Shown: positions 18,668-27,551 of the stretch, one piece after another
Numbering within the stretch: the stretch's first letter is position 1
How the letters are laid out: every line of letters starts with the position of its first letter
Source: Terriglobia bacterium
GTDB taxonomy: Bacteria > Acidobacteriota > Terriglobia > Terriglobales > Acidobacteriaceae
Assembly (NCBI GenBank): GCA_020073645.1
Contig: JAIQET010000018.1
Span: 1 to 64,000, forward strand
Direction: 5' to 3'
Length of the DNA stretch: 64,000 nt
Notes under the pieces: model-generated
What the model was told of the DNA's origin: nothing
Databases searched by the model: none
What the model saw: the letters and a program-made list of their open reading frames with translations, nothing else
Position numbers and translations under genes: made by a program

Positions 18668-20818
18668 ATGGCGCGTACGCTCGATAGCCCGGCTTACTAC
18701 ATCAACCGCGAGGCTTCTTGGCTGGCGTTCAACCGCCGCGTGCTCGAAGAAGCCCAGGACGAAAACAATCCCCTCCTGGAACGCCTGAAGTTTCTCTCCA
18801 TCACCGCCAGCAACCTGGATGAGTTCTTCGAAGTGCGCGTCGCCGGATTGGTGCAGCAGATCGAAGACGGCTACACCGAGGCCGGGGCGGACGGCCTGAC
18901 CCTGCTGCAGGAACGCGACGTGGTCTCCCGCTACACGCACGACTTCGTGGACGACCAGTATCTGTGCTGGAACGAAAAGCTGCGGCCGGCGATGGCGCAG
19001 CACGGTATCCGGGTGCTAGGTCTGCACGAGATGGGCTCGCAGGCCCGCGCTTTTGTGGACGAATTCTGCGAGCGCGAACTCGACCTGCTGTTGACTCCGG
19101 TCACGGTGGATCCGGCGCACCCCTTTCCGCGGGTCATTAACAAGGCATTGTGCGTGGCATTCCTGCTGCGCCGGCGACGGCGTTCGTCTCTGACCTACAC
19201 CGGCGTGGTCACGGTGCCCCGTTCCTTGCCCCGCTTGGTGCGGCTGCCTTCGGAGGGCACCGACGACTTCATTTTCCTTGCCGACCTGGTCGCCTTCCAT
19301 GCTTCGCGCATGTACCACGGCTACGATATCGTTTCCTCGGCGGCCTTCCGCGTGACCCGCAACAGCAATCTCTACCTGGCGGAAGAAGAGTCCCGCAGCC
19401 TGCTGGAATCGGTGCGCACCGAACTCCACAACCGGCGTAAGGGCGATGCTGTGCGCATGGAGATCGAATCCGACGCCGATCCGGAAATTGTCGAGCGCTT
19501 GCGCACCAACTTTGAGCTGGAGCCCTGGCAGGTATTTCCGGTGAACGGCCCGGTGAACCTCTCGCGTCTGTTCAACCTCTACGAGCAGACCGAGCATCCA
19601 GAACTCAAGTTCAAGCCGTTTGCGCCCCGTGAACTCCGGCTTACCGCCAAGTCGCAGGACCTGTTCGAAGAGCTTCGCCGCCACGACGTCCTGTTGCACC
19701 ACCCCTTTGATTCCTACGATGCGGTGGTGTCGTTTATTGAAGCGGCGGCGGAAGATCCGCGGGTGCTCTCCATCAAGCAGACGCTGTACCGCACCAGCGA
19801 ACATTCGCTGATCGTTCCCGCGCTGATTTCCGCCGCGGCGCGGAAAGAAGTCACCGCGGTGGTGGAGTTAAAGGCGCGATTCGACGAGGCTTCCAACATC
19901 CGCTGGGCGCGCGATCTGGAAGACGCAGGAGTGCAGGTCTTCCACGGCCTGGTCGGCCTGAAAACCCACTGCAAGCTGTCGTTGCTGGTGCGCCGCGATC
20001 CCGATGGGGTCACGCGCCGCTACACCCACCTTGGCACCGGCAACTACAACACCACGACAGCTCGCATCTACACCGACCTCAGCCTGCTCACCGCCGATCC
20101 CGAAATCACCGGGGCGGTGCATGATGTCTTCAGCTTCCTGACCGCTTACGCGGAGCATCCCAATTACGATCCTCTGCTGGTCTCGCCCCTCGACCTAGCC
20201 GAGCACTGCCTGGCACTGATCGGGCGGGAGGCGGAACACGCCAAGCACGGACGTCCGGCACACATCATTGCCAAAATGAATGCGCTGCTGGACAAGAACA
20301 TCATCATGGCGCTGTACCGTGCTTCGCAGGCTGGAGTCCGGATTGATCTTCTGGTCCGCGGCATGTGCGCGCTGCGGCCGGGCGTGCGTGGTGTCAGCGA
20401 TCGCATCCGGGTGCGCAGCATTGTGGGACGCTTCCTGGAGCACAGCCGCATCTTTTACTTCGCCAACGGCGGCGAGGAGGAAATTTATCTCGGTAGCGCG
20501 GATTGGATGCCGCGCAATCTCTACGAGCGCGTCGAAGTCCTGTTCCCACTCAAAGACACCCTGCTTCGCGAACGCGTGCGGCACGAGATCCTGGACGTCT
20601 ACCTCGCCGACAATGTGAAATCCCGCCTGCTGCAGAAGGAGGGCACCTACATTCGTGCCTGGCAGGCGCAAGGCAAGCGCAAACCGCCAACCGGCCCTGG
20701 CGCCTTCAATGCCCAGGAATTCCTCATCGGACTTGCAGAAGGGAAGCAATTGATGGATTCGATCCCTGTCCCGCCCGAGCCCAAGAGCCGGAAAGTGGCA
20801 CTCCGGAAGGAGCGATAA
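18668..20818 (+). CDS. ppk1: Polyphosphate kinase 1
   Basis: The enzyme reversibly transfers the gamma-phosphate of ATP to polyphosphate. All four Ppk domains are present in 716 residues: an N-terminal helical domain ('INREASWLAFNRRVLEEA'), the head domain, and two PLD-like catalytic domains. 'HHPFDSYDAVVSFIEAAA', 'ELKARFDEASNIRWA', the autophosphorylated-His region 'GLKTHCKLSLLVRR' and 'HLGTGNYNTTTARIYTDL' are intact. Start ATG 18668 lacks a clear Shine-Dalgarno. sixA begins 6 nt after the stop codon, so the two are surely co-transcribed. With ppx and the CHAD gene converging from the other side, this is a polyphosphate synthesis/degradation module inside a pst locus. Confidence 0.97.
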   Translation: MARTLDSPAYYINREASWLAFNRRVLEEAQDENNPLLERLKFLSITASNLDEFFEVRVAGLVQQIEDGYTEAGADGLTLLQERDVVSRYTHDFVDDQYLCWNEKLRPAMAQHGIRVLGLHEMGSQARAFVDEFCERELDLLLTPVTVDPAHPFPRVINKALCVAFLLRRRRRSSLTYTGVVTVPRSLPRLVRLPSEGTDDFIFLADLVAFHASRMYHGYDIVSSAAFRVTRNSNLYLAEEESRSLLESVRTELHNRRKGDAVRMEIESDADPEIVERLRTNFELEPWQVFPVNGPVNLSRLFNLYEQTEHPELKFKPFAPRELRLTAKSQDLFEELRRHDVLLHHPFDSYDAVVSFIEAAAEDPRVLSIKQTLYRTSEHSLIVPALISAAARKEVTAVVELKARFDEASNIRWARDLEDAGVQVFHGLVGLKTHCKLSLLVRRDPDGVTRRYTHLGTGNYNTTTARIYTDLSLLTADPEITGAVHDVFSFLTAYAEHPNYDPLLVSPLDLAEHCLALIGREAEHAKHGRPAHIIAKMNALLDKNIIMALYRASQAGVRIDLLVRGMCALRPGVRGVSDRIRVRSIVGRFLEHSRIFYFANGGEEEIYLGSADWMPRNLYERVEVLFPLKDTLLRERVRHEILDVYLADNVKSRLLQKEGTYIRAWQAQGKRKPPTGPGAFNAQEFLIGLAEGKQLMDSIPVPPEPKSRKVALRKER

Positions 20819-20824
20819 CCCGCG

Positions 20825-21355
20825 ATGATCATTTATTTCCTACGTCATGCCAGCGCTGGTGAGCGCATGAGCAATCCCAGGAAGGACGACAAACGCGCGC
20901 TCGACCGCGCCGGAATCGAACAATGCGGAGACGTAGGCCGGGCCATGCTGGCGCTGGATGTGCAGGTGGACATGATCATATCGAGCCCGCTCAAACGCTC
21001 GGCTCAGACCGCGTCCCTGGTGGGAAATGAGATTGGCTACGAAGGGAAAATGCAGTTCGAAGATGGTCTGCGTCCCGGCGCGACCTTCGTGGAGTTTCGC
21101 AAACTACTGGACAAGTACTCCAAATACGAAACCATCATGGTGGTCGGCCACAACCCCAATCTCAGCGAGTTCGTGGGGCGGGTCATCAGCGAAACCGGTT
21201 GCGAAGCTGCCGTCGAGCTCAGGAAGGGAGCGGTTGCGAGAGTGGAAATGGGCCGCAACTCGGGCGCCCTGCACTGGTGCATCACGCCCAAGGTGCTGCG
21301 CACGCTCTACGCCGCGGCTGCGGAAAGCTCGCGTCCGAAGACTTCGCGAAAATAG
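20825..21355 (+). CDS. sixA: Phosphohistidine phosphatase SixA-like, histidine phosphatase superfamily
   Basis: This branch-1 histidine phosphatase has 176 residues. The RHG-type catalytic motif is 'YFLRHASAGERMSNP', the second arginine lies in 'SSPLKRSAQTA', and the second catalytic His in 'MVVGHNPNLSEF'. E. coli SixA dephosphorylates phosphohistidine on PTS-Ntr and HPt proteins; here, 6 nt downstream of ppk1, whose catalytic intermediate is a phosphohistidine, a related role is possible but unproven. Its 3' end overlaps the convergent ppx gene by 49 nt, and both reading frames look genuine up to their stops. Confidence 0.88.
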   Translation: MIIYFLRHASAGERMSNPRKDDKRALDRAGIEQCGDVGRAMLALDVQVDMIISSPLKRSAQTASLVGNEIGYEGKMQFEDGLRPGATFVEFRKLLDKYSKYETIMVVGHNPNLSEFVGRVISETGCEAAVELRKGAVARVEMGRNSGALHWCITPKVLRTLYAAAAESSRPKTSRK

Positions 21356-22836
21356 TTTCTTTCCTTCTCCACCGCCCACAGTTCAAGGTCCACACTGGTG
21401 CGCGGCTTGGCCAGAAGGGCTAGGTTCACCTCGCCATTGCGCACCCGGACGTGTACCTTGCGCACCGCGCTGCCGCGTCCCAGGTTGAGGGCGCGGGCCA
21501 GGCGCAGCAGCAGCGATGTCTTGCGCACAAATTCCCGGTCGGCCGGCAGCAGGACCTTCATGGGACCGTCTCCCGGCGTGGGTTGCGACTTGCCCAGGTA
21601 ACGCGCGATGGCCGCAATTTTCCGCCGTTCTTGCGGGGTGTATCCGAGAATCTCCGAGTGGGAAATGATGTAATAGGTATGGCGGTGCCGGCCGTTGCGG
21701 TTCACGAAGTCGCCCACCTCATACAGGATGGCCGCGGCCGAGAGCCACTCGCGGTACTCGGGGGGAAGGCGGTGCACCGAGCGCAACGCCGTAAACAGAT
21801 CCATGGCCGACTGCCGTACCTGCAACGCGTGGCCCATGTCCACCCGGTAATGCTCCACCGCAGCCCGGATCGAATCCCAGCGCTCCGACTCAATCTGTTT
21901 CCCGGAGCGCGTGCTGCGGTCGTACTCGGCTGCCATCTGGGCCAGCAGGCCGTCGCGCAACCCGAGTGCGGAATAGCGGAATCCGCTCAACTGACAACGG
22001 TCCAGGATTTCTGCGTAGACCGCGGCCCCGGCGGCAATGATTTCCGCCCGCCGTGGGCCAACCCCGGAAAGTTTTTGGCGCTCCGCGATCGGCAGGCGGG
22101 CGAGCATCTTGCCGATCCGCCGCATCTGCGGCCGCGACACCACTGTCGCTCGGGAGCCCTTGGTCTTGTACAGGCCGTGACAGACTGCGGCCAGCGCCGC
22201 CGCTGTGCCGGACGTGGCCAGCACAACCTTGGGCCGGGCCCGCGAGATGCGATCCGTGATCCGTCCAATTTCCCGCTCGACAAATCTTCTTAGCCGCTGC
22301 AATTCCAACTTGCGCGGAGGGTCGTGGTGCAGAAATTCGTTGGTCAGCCGTACTGCGCCCAGGGGCAAGCTCACGGTGTCGCGAATGTGACTCTTGGCCG
22401 AGACCGTGAGCTCGCAGCTTCCGCCTCCCAGGTCCATCATGAGTACCGGCGCCGCGTTGACCCGCAAACTGGAAACCAACCCCAGGTGGATGAGCCGCGC
22501 CTCCTCCAGCCCGGAAATAATCTCCACTTTCCAGCCGGTGGCGGAGCGCACCCATTCGAGAAATGCCTTGGCGTTGCGCGCGTCCCGCAAGGCGCTGGTG
22601 CCGACAGCGCGCACCGTATCCGTACCTGCCTCCTGCACCGCGCGATGAAAGCGCCGCAGCACCTTCACGGTGTTGGCCATGGCTTCGGGGGAAAGAAGGT
22701 TGCTGCGATAGACGGATTCGCCCAGGCGTGTGACCTCACGGTCTTCATGGACCTCGCGCAGACGGCGTCCGGTAAGCCGCGCGATTTTCAAACGCACGGA
22801 GTTGGAGCCGATGTCGACAGCGGCAAAAGTCGGCAT
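21307..22836 (-). CDS. ppx: Exopolyphosphatase / guanosine pentaphosphate phosphohydrolase (Ppx/GppA)
   Basis: The protein releases Pi from polyphosphate ends or converts pppGpp to ppGpp; the two activities cannot be told apart by motif. The ASKHA fold is seen in 'FAAVDIGSNSVRLKI', the catalytic-Glu segment 'ISGLEEARLIHLGL' and 'VLMMDLGGGSCELTV'. A C-terminal HD-like helical domain ('AAILYEVGDFVNRNGRHRHTYYII') gives a total of 509 residues, as in the long bacterial Ppx. It converges on sixA with a 49-nt overlap and lies downstream of the CHAD gene and a small basic ORF, probably in one transcript. Confidence 0.92.
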   Translation of the reverse strand: MPTFAAVDIGSNSVRLKIARLTGRRLREVHEDREVTRLGESVYRSNLLSPEAMANTVKVLRRFHRAVQEAGTDTVRAVGTSALRDARNAKAFLEWVRSATGWKVEIISGLEEARLIHLGLVSSLRVNAAPVLMMDLGGGSCELTVSAKSHIRDTVSLPLGAVRLTNEFLHHDPPRKLELQRLRRFVEREIGRITDRISRARPKVVLATSGTAAALAAVCHGLYKTKGSRATVVSRPQMRRIGKMLARLPIAERQKLSGVGPRRAEIIAAGAAVYAEILDRCQLSGFRYSALGLRDGLLAQMAAEYDRSTRSGKQIESERWDSIRAAVEHYRVDMGHALQVRQSAMDLFTALRSVHRLPPEYREWLSAAAILYEVGDFVNRNGRHRHTYYIISHSEILGYTPQERRKIAAIARYLGKSQPTPGDGPMKVLLPADREFVRKTSLLLRLARALNLGRGSAVRKVHVRVRNGEVNLALLAKPRTSVDLELWAVEKERNYFREVFGRELSAAAA

Positions 22837-22931
22837 GGTGGGAGCGAGATAGTTTACCGCTTTGGCGGGAAGGAGCCGGGAAAAATGTCGCGGAGACGCG
22901 AGCCCTTAGCGAGCATCGTGCCGAGAGAACC

Positions 22932-23108
22932 TCAGTCCGAGGCGAAGTTCAACGGTGGTCGTCGGCGAAGAGCATTGCGATCGGTAACCAGCGATTCAAA
23001 GCGAGGTCCAGGCCCGAGAAGCAAGGTCTGGAGGGTGGAACGACCGTTACTGATTGGCTTCTTATTGCGAATCGTCCGGGTGCGCGGCTTGCGAGGAGTC
23101 CGATTCAT
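22932..23108 (-). CDS. Small basic 58-aa ORF, translationally coupled to the CHAD gene
   Basis: It is too short for the ORF track. Its ATG shares the final A of the upstream CHAD stop codon (TGATG), the classic reinitiation overlap. The product has 14 Arg/Lys against 3 acidic residues, with the basic charge concentrated at the N-terminus ('RKPRTRTIRNKK') and a second cluster 'LRRR'. It ends 95 nt before ppx. I recognise no family. Its position between a CHAD protein and an exopolyphosphatase, and its charge, would suit polyphosphate binding, but that is inference. It could equally be a chance ORF in arginine-rich GC sequence. Confidence 0.35.
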   Translation of the reverse strand: MNRTPRKPRTRTIRNKKPISNGRSTLQTLLLGPGPRFESLVTDRNALRRRPPLNFASD

Positions 23109-23959
23109 CACGCTGCAGCCTCTGGCTGTGCGCCTGGCGGCGCAGGCGGCTTGCGGCTCGCCGCGGCCTCCGTAGCCACGTGCTTCTTCACCGCCAGTGC
23201 GGCCCGGGTTTCGGTGAGCACGTCCACCCCTTGGCGGAATTTGGCGCCGGTTACGTTGCGCAGCGCGGCTACCAGAGCCGAGTCCTGGACTCCGCCGAAG
23301 AGGCCTTCCGCCCGCTGGGTCAGCTTCAGCCAGTCATGCCAGTCGCCCAGCACATCCTGCATGCGCTTGAGCTGCTCAACAAAGCGCTCGGCTTCGGAGT
23401 TCTTGCCGGCCAACTCCGCCAGGTAACGGGCCCGTTTGCCTACAATCCGGTACTGATGCAGGGTCTTCTCGGTCAACGGAGCATGGTTGCGCCCCAGTTG
23501 CGCCAACTGGCGCATCGCCAGGCCGAGGGGGTCAGTATTCTCCGGGATTTCCGCGTTGCTGGCTGCGCGCTTCAGCCTCTTACGCAGTTCGCCGATCGTT
23601 TCTGGATCGAAGGCCTTGCCCAGCTTCTTCTCCCGCTGGCTGCGTTCTTCAGCCAGAGTGCGAAGCAGTTGCGCTTTGCGATCCGCTTCCGATGGAATTT
23701 TCAGATTGCGCAGCGAGACGATCTGCACGTCCAGGTCGCGAACTCTCCCGGCCTTCTTGCGCAGGCGAGACAGCAGCTTCAGCAGCTTCTTGTCGTTGCG
23801 GGTTGGCTCGGAAATAAGTTCAACCAAAAACGCCTCCACGCGGCGGCCATAGGTGCGGAATTTGTGGACGCTTTCCGGGACTGGCTTCCGCGCCAGCTTG
23901 GTCAACTGGCGATTCAATCGCTGAAAAGCGAGACGGCTGCGTTCCTGATCGACGGGCAT
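23108..23959 (-). CDS. CHAD domain protein
   Basis: CHAD (conserved histidine alpha-helical domain) proteins bind inorganic polyphosphate through conserved His/Lys/Arg on a helical bundle. The helical, basic pattern is plain: 'PVPESVHKFRTYGRRVEAFL', 'KAGRVRDLDVQIVSLRNLKI', 'TEKTLHQYRIVGKRARYLAEL' and 'MQDVLGDWHDWLKL'. Start is ATG 23959 ('MPVDQERSRLAF'), giving 283 residues; the ORF-track start at 24094 would cross the pstC Pho box. No CYTH domain is fused. It heads a minus-strand operon with the small basic ORF and ppx, and is divergent from pstC. Confidence 0.9.
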   Translation of the reverse strand: MPVDQERSRLAFQRLNRQLTKLARKPVPESVHKFRTYGRRVEAFLVELISEPTRNDKKLLKLLSRLRKKAGRVRDLDVQIVSLRNLKIPSEADRKAQLLRTLAEERSQREKKLGKAFDPETIGELRKRLKRAASNAEIPENTDPLGLAMRQLAQLGRNHAPLTEKTLHQYRIVGKRARYLAELAGKNSEAERFVEQLKRMQDVLGDWHDWLKLTQRAEGLFGGVQDSALVAALRNVTGAKFRQGVDVLTETRAALAVKKHVATEAAASRKPPAPPGAQPEAAA

Positions 23960-24085
23960 AGGAATGAACCAAGGGTACTGAAAAATACAAGGGAATCCGG
24001 AGAAATGCAAACCGAAAGCATCCGCCCAAGACTCGGGGTATTCCTGATTGAAACCTGGTGCGAAAACGGCTGGAGCGAATGGGTA

Positions 24086-24119
24086 TTTTAACACTCCTGT
24101 AACACGACTCTGCTAGCGT
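24086..24119 (+). promoter_or_regulatory. pstC: Pho-box-like tandem heptamer and -10 of pstC
   Basis: TTTTAAC (24086-24092), ACTC and CTGTAAC (24097-24103) repeat the 7+4+7 layout found before pstS. The core CTCCTGTAACAC is identical in both. TAGCGT lies 10 nt on (24114-24119). That -10 is only 7 nt before ATG 24127, implying a leaderless or nearly leaderless mRNA. The site lies in the divergent spacer and could also influence the CHAD-ppx operon. Confidence 0.68.
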
Positions 24120-24126
24120 GCTCTTG

Positions 24127-25161
24127 ATGGCCAATCACGCTTTGGGAGCGCCTCGCCTGACTGGACCGCAACCTGTTCCAAAACCAGAAGTTGCGAGCGG
24201 AGCGGAGGTCCAGGCCGGGCCCCTGATTAAGGCCGGCAGCAGCTTGGTGGCCGATCGTATTTTCTTCTTCGCGATGCTGGGGTGTGGGCTGTGCGTGCTG
24301 GCCCTGGTCGCCGTCATTGTTTACGAACTGGTTACCAAGTCCAGCTTGTCGTGGCACGCCTTTGGCTGGAAGTTTTTCTTCCGCAGTGAATGGGACCCGG
24401 TCAACGAGGAGTTTGGTGCTTGGCCGTTTGTTTACGGCACGATCGTTTCCTCCATTCTCGCTCTGGTCCTCGCAGTGCCCCTGGCCATCGGGGTGGCGGT
24501 GTTCATCACCGAGATGTCGCCACGCTGGTTGCGTGGGCCGCTGGCCTTTACCACGGAGTTGCTGGCTGCCATCCCCAGTGTGATTTACGGGTTGTGGGCG
24601 ATCTTCGTGCTAGTGCCGCTGCTGCGCCAATACGTGGAGCCGTTTCTCGCCAGGTCTTTCGGCTGGACCGGACTCTTTGAAGGCACGCCTTATGGTATCG
24701 GCATGCTGGCCGCCGGAATCATTCTGGCTATCATGGTCGTCCCCATCGTTTCCGCCATCACGCGCGAGGTGATGACTGCGGTTCCCCAGCAGCAGCGAGA
24801 GGCTGTGCTCGCCCTGGGCGCAACCCGCTGGGAGATGATTCGCACCGGGGTTTTGCGCAATGCCCGCGCCGGAATCCTGGGAGGCGTGATCCTGGGACTG
24901 GGGCGCGCCCTGGGTGAAACTATGGCGGTCACCATGGTGATCGGGAATCGCGCGGAGATTGCGCGTTCTCTGTTTGCTCCGGGCTACACCATGGCCAGCG
25001 TCATCGCCAACGAGTTCAGCGAGGCCACCGGCGACGTCTATCTCAGCGCCTTGGTGGAAGTGGGCCTGGCGTTGTTCATCGTGACCATCATTGTCAACAT
25101 CCTGGCGCAATTCCTGGTGTGGACAGTGACCCGCGGCATGCCGGCGAGGAGCCATGTCTAA
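24127..25161 (+). CDS. pstC: Phosphate ABC transporter permease PstC
   Basis: This inner-membrane subunit of the PstSCAB phosphate importer has six predicted transmembrane segments. The BPD/PstC signature is clear: 'SILALVLAVPLAIGVAVFITEM', 'ELLAAIPSVIYGLWAIFVLVP', the EAA loop 'QREAVLALGATRWEMI' and 'GLGRALGETMAVTMVIGN'. ATG 24127 is chosen because the predicted transcription start falls there; GTG 24118 would add three residues and lie before it. A non-conserved ~40-residue cytoplasmic N-terminus precedes TM1. It overlaps pstA by 8 nt, indicating translational coupling. Confidence 0.96.
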   Translation: MANHALGAPRLTGPQPVPKPEVASGAEVQAGPLIKAGSSLVADRIFFFAMLGCGLCVLALVAVIVYELVTKSSLSWHAFGWKFFFRSEWDPVNEEFGAWPFVYGTIVSSILALVLAVPLAIGVAVFITEMSPRWLRGPLAFTTELLAAIPSVIYGLWAIFVLVPLLRQYVEPFLARSFGWTGLFEGTPYGIGMLAAGIILAIMVVPIVSAITREVMTAVPQQQREAVLALGATRWEMIRTGVLRNARAGILGGVILGLGRALGETMAVTMVIGNRAEIARSLFAPGYTMASVIANEFSEATGDVYLSALVEVGLALFIVTIIVNILAQFLVWTVTRGMPARSHV

Positions 25162-26047
25162 CGTCACAGTCACAGCTTCGGTGGATGCGACGCTCCTGCC
25201 GGTTCTCAGTGTTCGCCGGCGGCTGACGAACTTTCTAGTGACCTTTGCGGCCGCCGGTTCGGTGATCCTGGTTTTGCTGCCGCTCGGCGCAGTTTTCGGG
25301 TACCTGGTTTACCGGGGCATCGGCTCGATCAATTGGGCGTTCCTCACCCAGACTCCCAAACCGGTCGGGGAGGCGGGCGGCGGCATGGCCAACGCTATCG
25401 CCGGATCTGCTCTCATTCTGCTCATCGCCAGCACGGTTGGGGTACCGGTGGGCATCGGCGCCGGCATCTACCTGGCCGAATATGGCCGCAACCGCCTGGG
25501 GAACCTCATTCGCTTCACCTCTGATGTGCTGAATGGCGTGCCTTCCATCATCATCGGCATTGTCGCGTACGGTCTGGTGGTGCTCACGCAAGGGCATTTC
25601 TCGGCGTTGGCCGGCGGGGTGGCGCTCGCCATCATGATGATTCCCACCATCACCCGCGCCACCGAAGAGATGCTGTTGCTGGTACCCACGGCGGTGCGCG
25701 AAGCGGCCTACGGGCTGGGCGTTTCCCGTTGGCGGACCACGCTTTCCATCACCTTACGCACTGCGACCTCCGGCGTAATCACCGGGGTGATGCTGGCGTT
25801 TGCACGGGTGGCCGGCGAGACTGCACCCCTGCTCTTCACAGCGTTTGGCAACCAGTTTTGGAACTGGAAACTGAACCAGCCGACGGCCGCTCTGCCGCTG
25901 CAGATTTTCACTTACGCCATCTCGCCCTTCGACGAATGGCATCGGCAGGCCTGGGCGGGGGCGTTGATCCTCATCGTACTCATCGTGGTGAGCGTGAGTG
26001 CCGTTCGCATTGCCGCCGGCCGCGGCATGCTCAAGGGAGGCAGCTGA
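25154..26047 (+). CDS. pstA: Phosphate ABC transporter permease PstA
   Basis: This second membrane subunit of the Pst importer has 297 residues and six hydrophobic segments. Motifs include 'GMANAIAGSALILLIAST', 'GAGIYLAEYGRN', 'DVLNGVPSIIIGIVAYGLVV', the EAA loop 'AVREAAYGLGVSRWRTTLSI' and 'FARVAGETAPLLFTAFGN'. The start overlaps the pstC 3' end by 8 nt, and pstB begins 3 nt after its stop, so it sits inside a tightly packed operon and should be expressed with its partners in fixed ratio. Confidence 0.96.
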   Translation: MSNVTVTASVDATLLPVLSVRRRLTNFLVTFAAAGSVILVLLPLGAVFGYLVYRGIGSINWAFLTQTPKPVGEAGGGMANAIAGSALILLIASTVGVPVGIGAGIYLAEYGRNRLGNLIRFTSDVLNGVPSIIIGIVAYGLVVLTQGHFSALAGGVALAIMMIPTITRATEEMLLLVPTAVREAAYGLGVSRWRTTLSITLRTATSGVITGVMLAFARVAGETAPLLFTAFGNQFWNWKLNQPTAALPLQIFTYAISPFDEWHRQAWAGALILIVLIVVSVSAVRIAAGRGMLKGGS

Positions 26048-26050
26048 CCT

Positions 26051-26809
26051 ATGGGTGTAGGCATCCAGGTCGACAAACTCAACGCGTGGTTCGGCACGAC
26101 GCAGGCCCTTCAAGACATCAATATGAAGGTCGAACCCAACCACGCGACCGCGGTGATCGGTCCGTCAGGTTGCGGCAAGTCCACCTTCGTGCGTTGTCTG
26201 AACCGCATGCACGAGACCATTCCCGAGGCGCACGCCACCGGCAGAGTGCGGATCGGCGATCTCGACGTTTACAACGGGACCTCTGCCGTGCAGATTCGCC
26301 GCCGCATCGGGATGGTCTTCCAGAAGGCCAACCCGTTTCCCACGATGTCCATCTACGACAATGTGGCGGCGGGGCTGAAGCTGAACGGTTTCCGCGATCG
26401 CAAACGCCTGGATGAGATCGTCGAACACTCGCTGCAAGCTGCCGCCCTGTGGGATGAAGTGAAGGATGCGCTCCGCAAGAAGTCAGGCGCCAGCCTTTCC
26501 GGGGGGCAACAGCAGCGCCTTTGCATCGCCCGCGCCCTGGCCGTGGAGCCCCAGGTGCTGCTCATGGACGAACCCTGCTCGGCCCTGGATCCGATTTCTA
26601 CCGGCAAGATTGAAGAGCTCATTTTTCAGTTGAAGGAACGATTTACTATTGTGATCGTCACGCATAACATGCAACAGGCATCGCGCGTGGCGGAATTTAC
26701 CGGTTTTTTCCTGCTGGGCAAGCTGATCGAATTCGACAAGACCGAAAAGATCTTCACCAACCCGTCCGACAAGCGGACGGAAGACTACATCACAGGCAGG
26801 TTTGGATAA
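26051..26809 (+). CDS. pstB: Phosphate ABC transporter ATP-binding protein PstB
   Basis: This ATPase drives phosphate import. Of its 252 residues the Walker A is '[19 protein letters not shown]', the Q-loop '[20 protein letters not shown]', the ABC signature '[15 protein letters not shown]', Walker B '[13 protein letters not shown]' and the switch His '[13 protein letters not shown]'. The 'CLNRMH' after Walker A and 'PNPFP'-like region are diagnostic of PstB. Its stop shares one base with the phoU start (TAATG). In characterised systems PstB also takes part in Pi signalling through PhoU and PhoR. Confidence 0.97.
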   Translation: MGVGIQVDKLNAWFGTTQALQDINMKVEPNHATAVIGPSGCGKSTFVRCLNRMHETIPEAHATGRVRIGDLDVYNGTSAVQIRRRIGMVFQKANPFPTMSIYDNVAAGLKLNGFRDRKRLDEIVEHSLQAAALWDEVKDALRKKSGASLSGGQQQRLCIARALAVEPQVLLMDEPCSALDPISTGKIEELIFQLKERFTIVIVTHNMQQASRVAEFTGFFLLGKLIEFDKTEKIFTNPSDKRTEDYITGRFG

Positions 26810-27507
26810 TGCGCACCCGCTTTCAACAAGGACTGGATGACCTAAGGACACGGTTGCTCCGCATGGGCGGTCTGGCCGAGCAGGCCGTGGACCGTGCCTG
26901 CCAGGCCTATGTTGACCGCGACCTGTCGCGCTGCCACATGGTGCTCGAGGGGGAATCGCAAATCAACGCCATCGAGCGTGAAATCGATGAACTGGCCTTC
27001 GATCTCCTCGCTCTGCAGCAGCCCATGGCCGTGGACCTGCGCTTTATCCTCGCCGTCACCAAAATCAACGCCGACCTGGAACGCGTAGGCGATCAGGCCG
27101 TGAACATCGCAGAGCGTGTGATGGATATGGTGGAACTGCCGAAGGCCGATCTGCCGGTGGACATTCCGCGTATGGCCGCCGCCGTTTCCGCCATGGTCCG
27201 GCGCTCTCTGGAGTCCTTCATCGAAGGCAAGGCCGAACTGGCGCAGGCGGTACTGGAAATGGACAACGTGGTGGATCGCATGCGCGACGAAGCTTTCATC
27301 ATGCTGGTGAAAGTGATGAACGAGCGCCCCGAAGTTACCCGCCAGGCCCTGGATGCGCTGCTGGTTGCGCGCAACCTGGAACGTGTGGCCGACCACGCCA
27401 CCAACATCGCCGAAGACGTGATCTTCTGGGTGCGCGGGGCGGATGTGCGCCACAACGTTGGCCAGCAGGAAGTGCCGATCCAGCAGGAAGTTACCGACAC
27501 TCATTAA
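26809..27507 (+). CDS. phoU: Phosphate signalling complex protein PhoU
   Basis: PhoU is a cytoplasmic three-helix-bundle duplication that links Pst activity to PhoR and limits Pi uptake. Both PhoU repeats are visible with the metal-binding E/DxxxD motifs ('GDQAVNIAERVMDM' and 'ADHATNIAEDVIFWV'). The 232-residue length is typical. The ATG overlaps the pstB stop codon by one base, so translation is coupled. No phoB/phoR follows; the next gene is a propeller/phosphoesterase with its own Shine-Dalgarno 195 nt downstream. Confidence 0.96.
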   Translation: MRTRFQQGLDDLRTRLLRMGGLAEQAVDRACQAYVDRDLSRCHMVLEGESQINAIEREIDELAFDLLALQQPMAVDLRFILAVTKINADLERVGDQAVNIAERVMDMVELPKADLPVDIPRMAAAVSAMVRRSLESFIEGKAELAQAVLEMDNVVDRMRDEAFIMLVKVMNERPEVTRQALDALLVARNLERVADHATNIAEDVIFWVRGADVRHNVGQQEVPIQQEVTDTH

Positions 27508-27534
27508 AGCATGGCATGGAGTCGTTTTCGCAGC

Positions 27535-27551
27535 GCCGGCGTCCCGCCGGC
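27535..27551. repeat. Dispersed palindrome GCCGGCGTCCCGCCGGC, copy 2
   Basis: This is an exact 17-bp match to the copy after glnA (2886), and the next three bases (CAC) also match. It lies 28 nt after the phoU stop codon. The rest of the 194-nt spacer holds nothing else recognised apart from the downstream Shine-Dalgarno. Confidence 0.6.

Noticed and set aside
23959-24094. Long start (24094) for the CHAD protein
   Set aside because: The extra 45 residues are aromatic/Pro-rich, unlike the family, and would place the coding region over the pstC Pho box.
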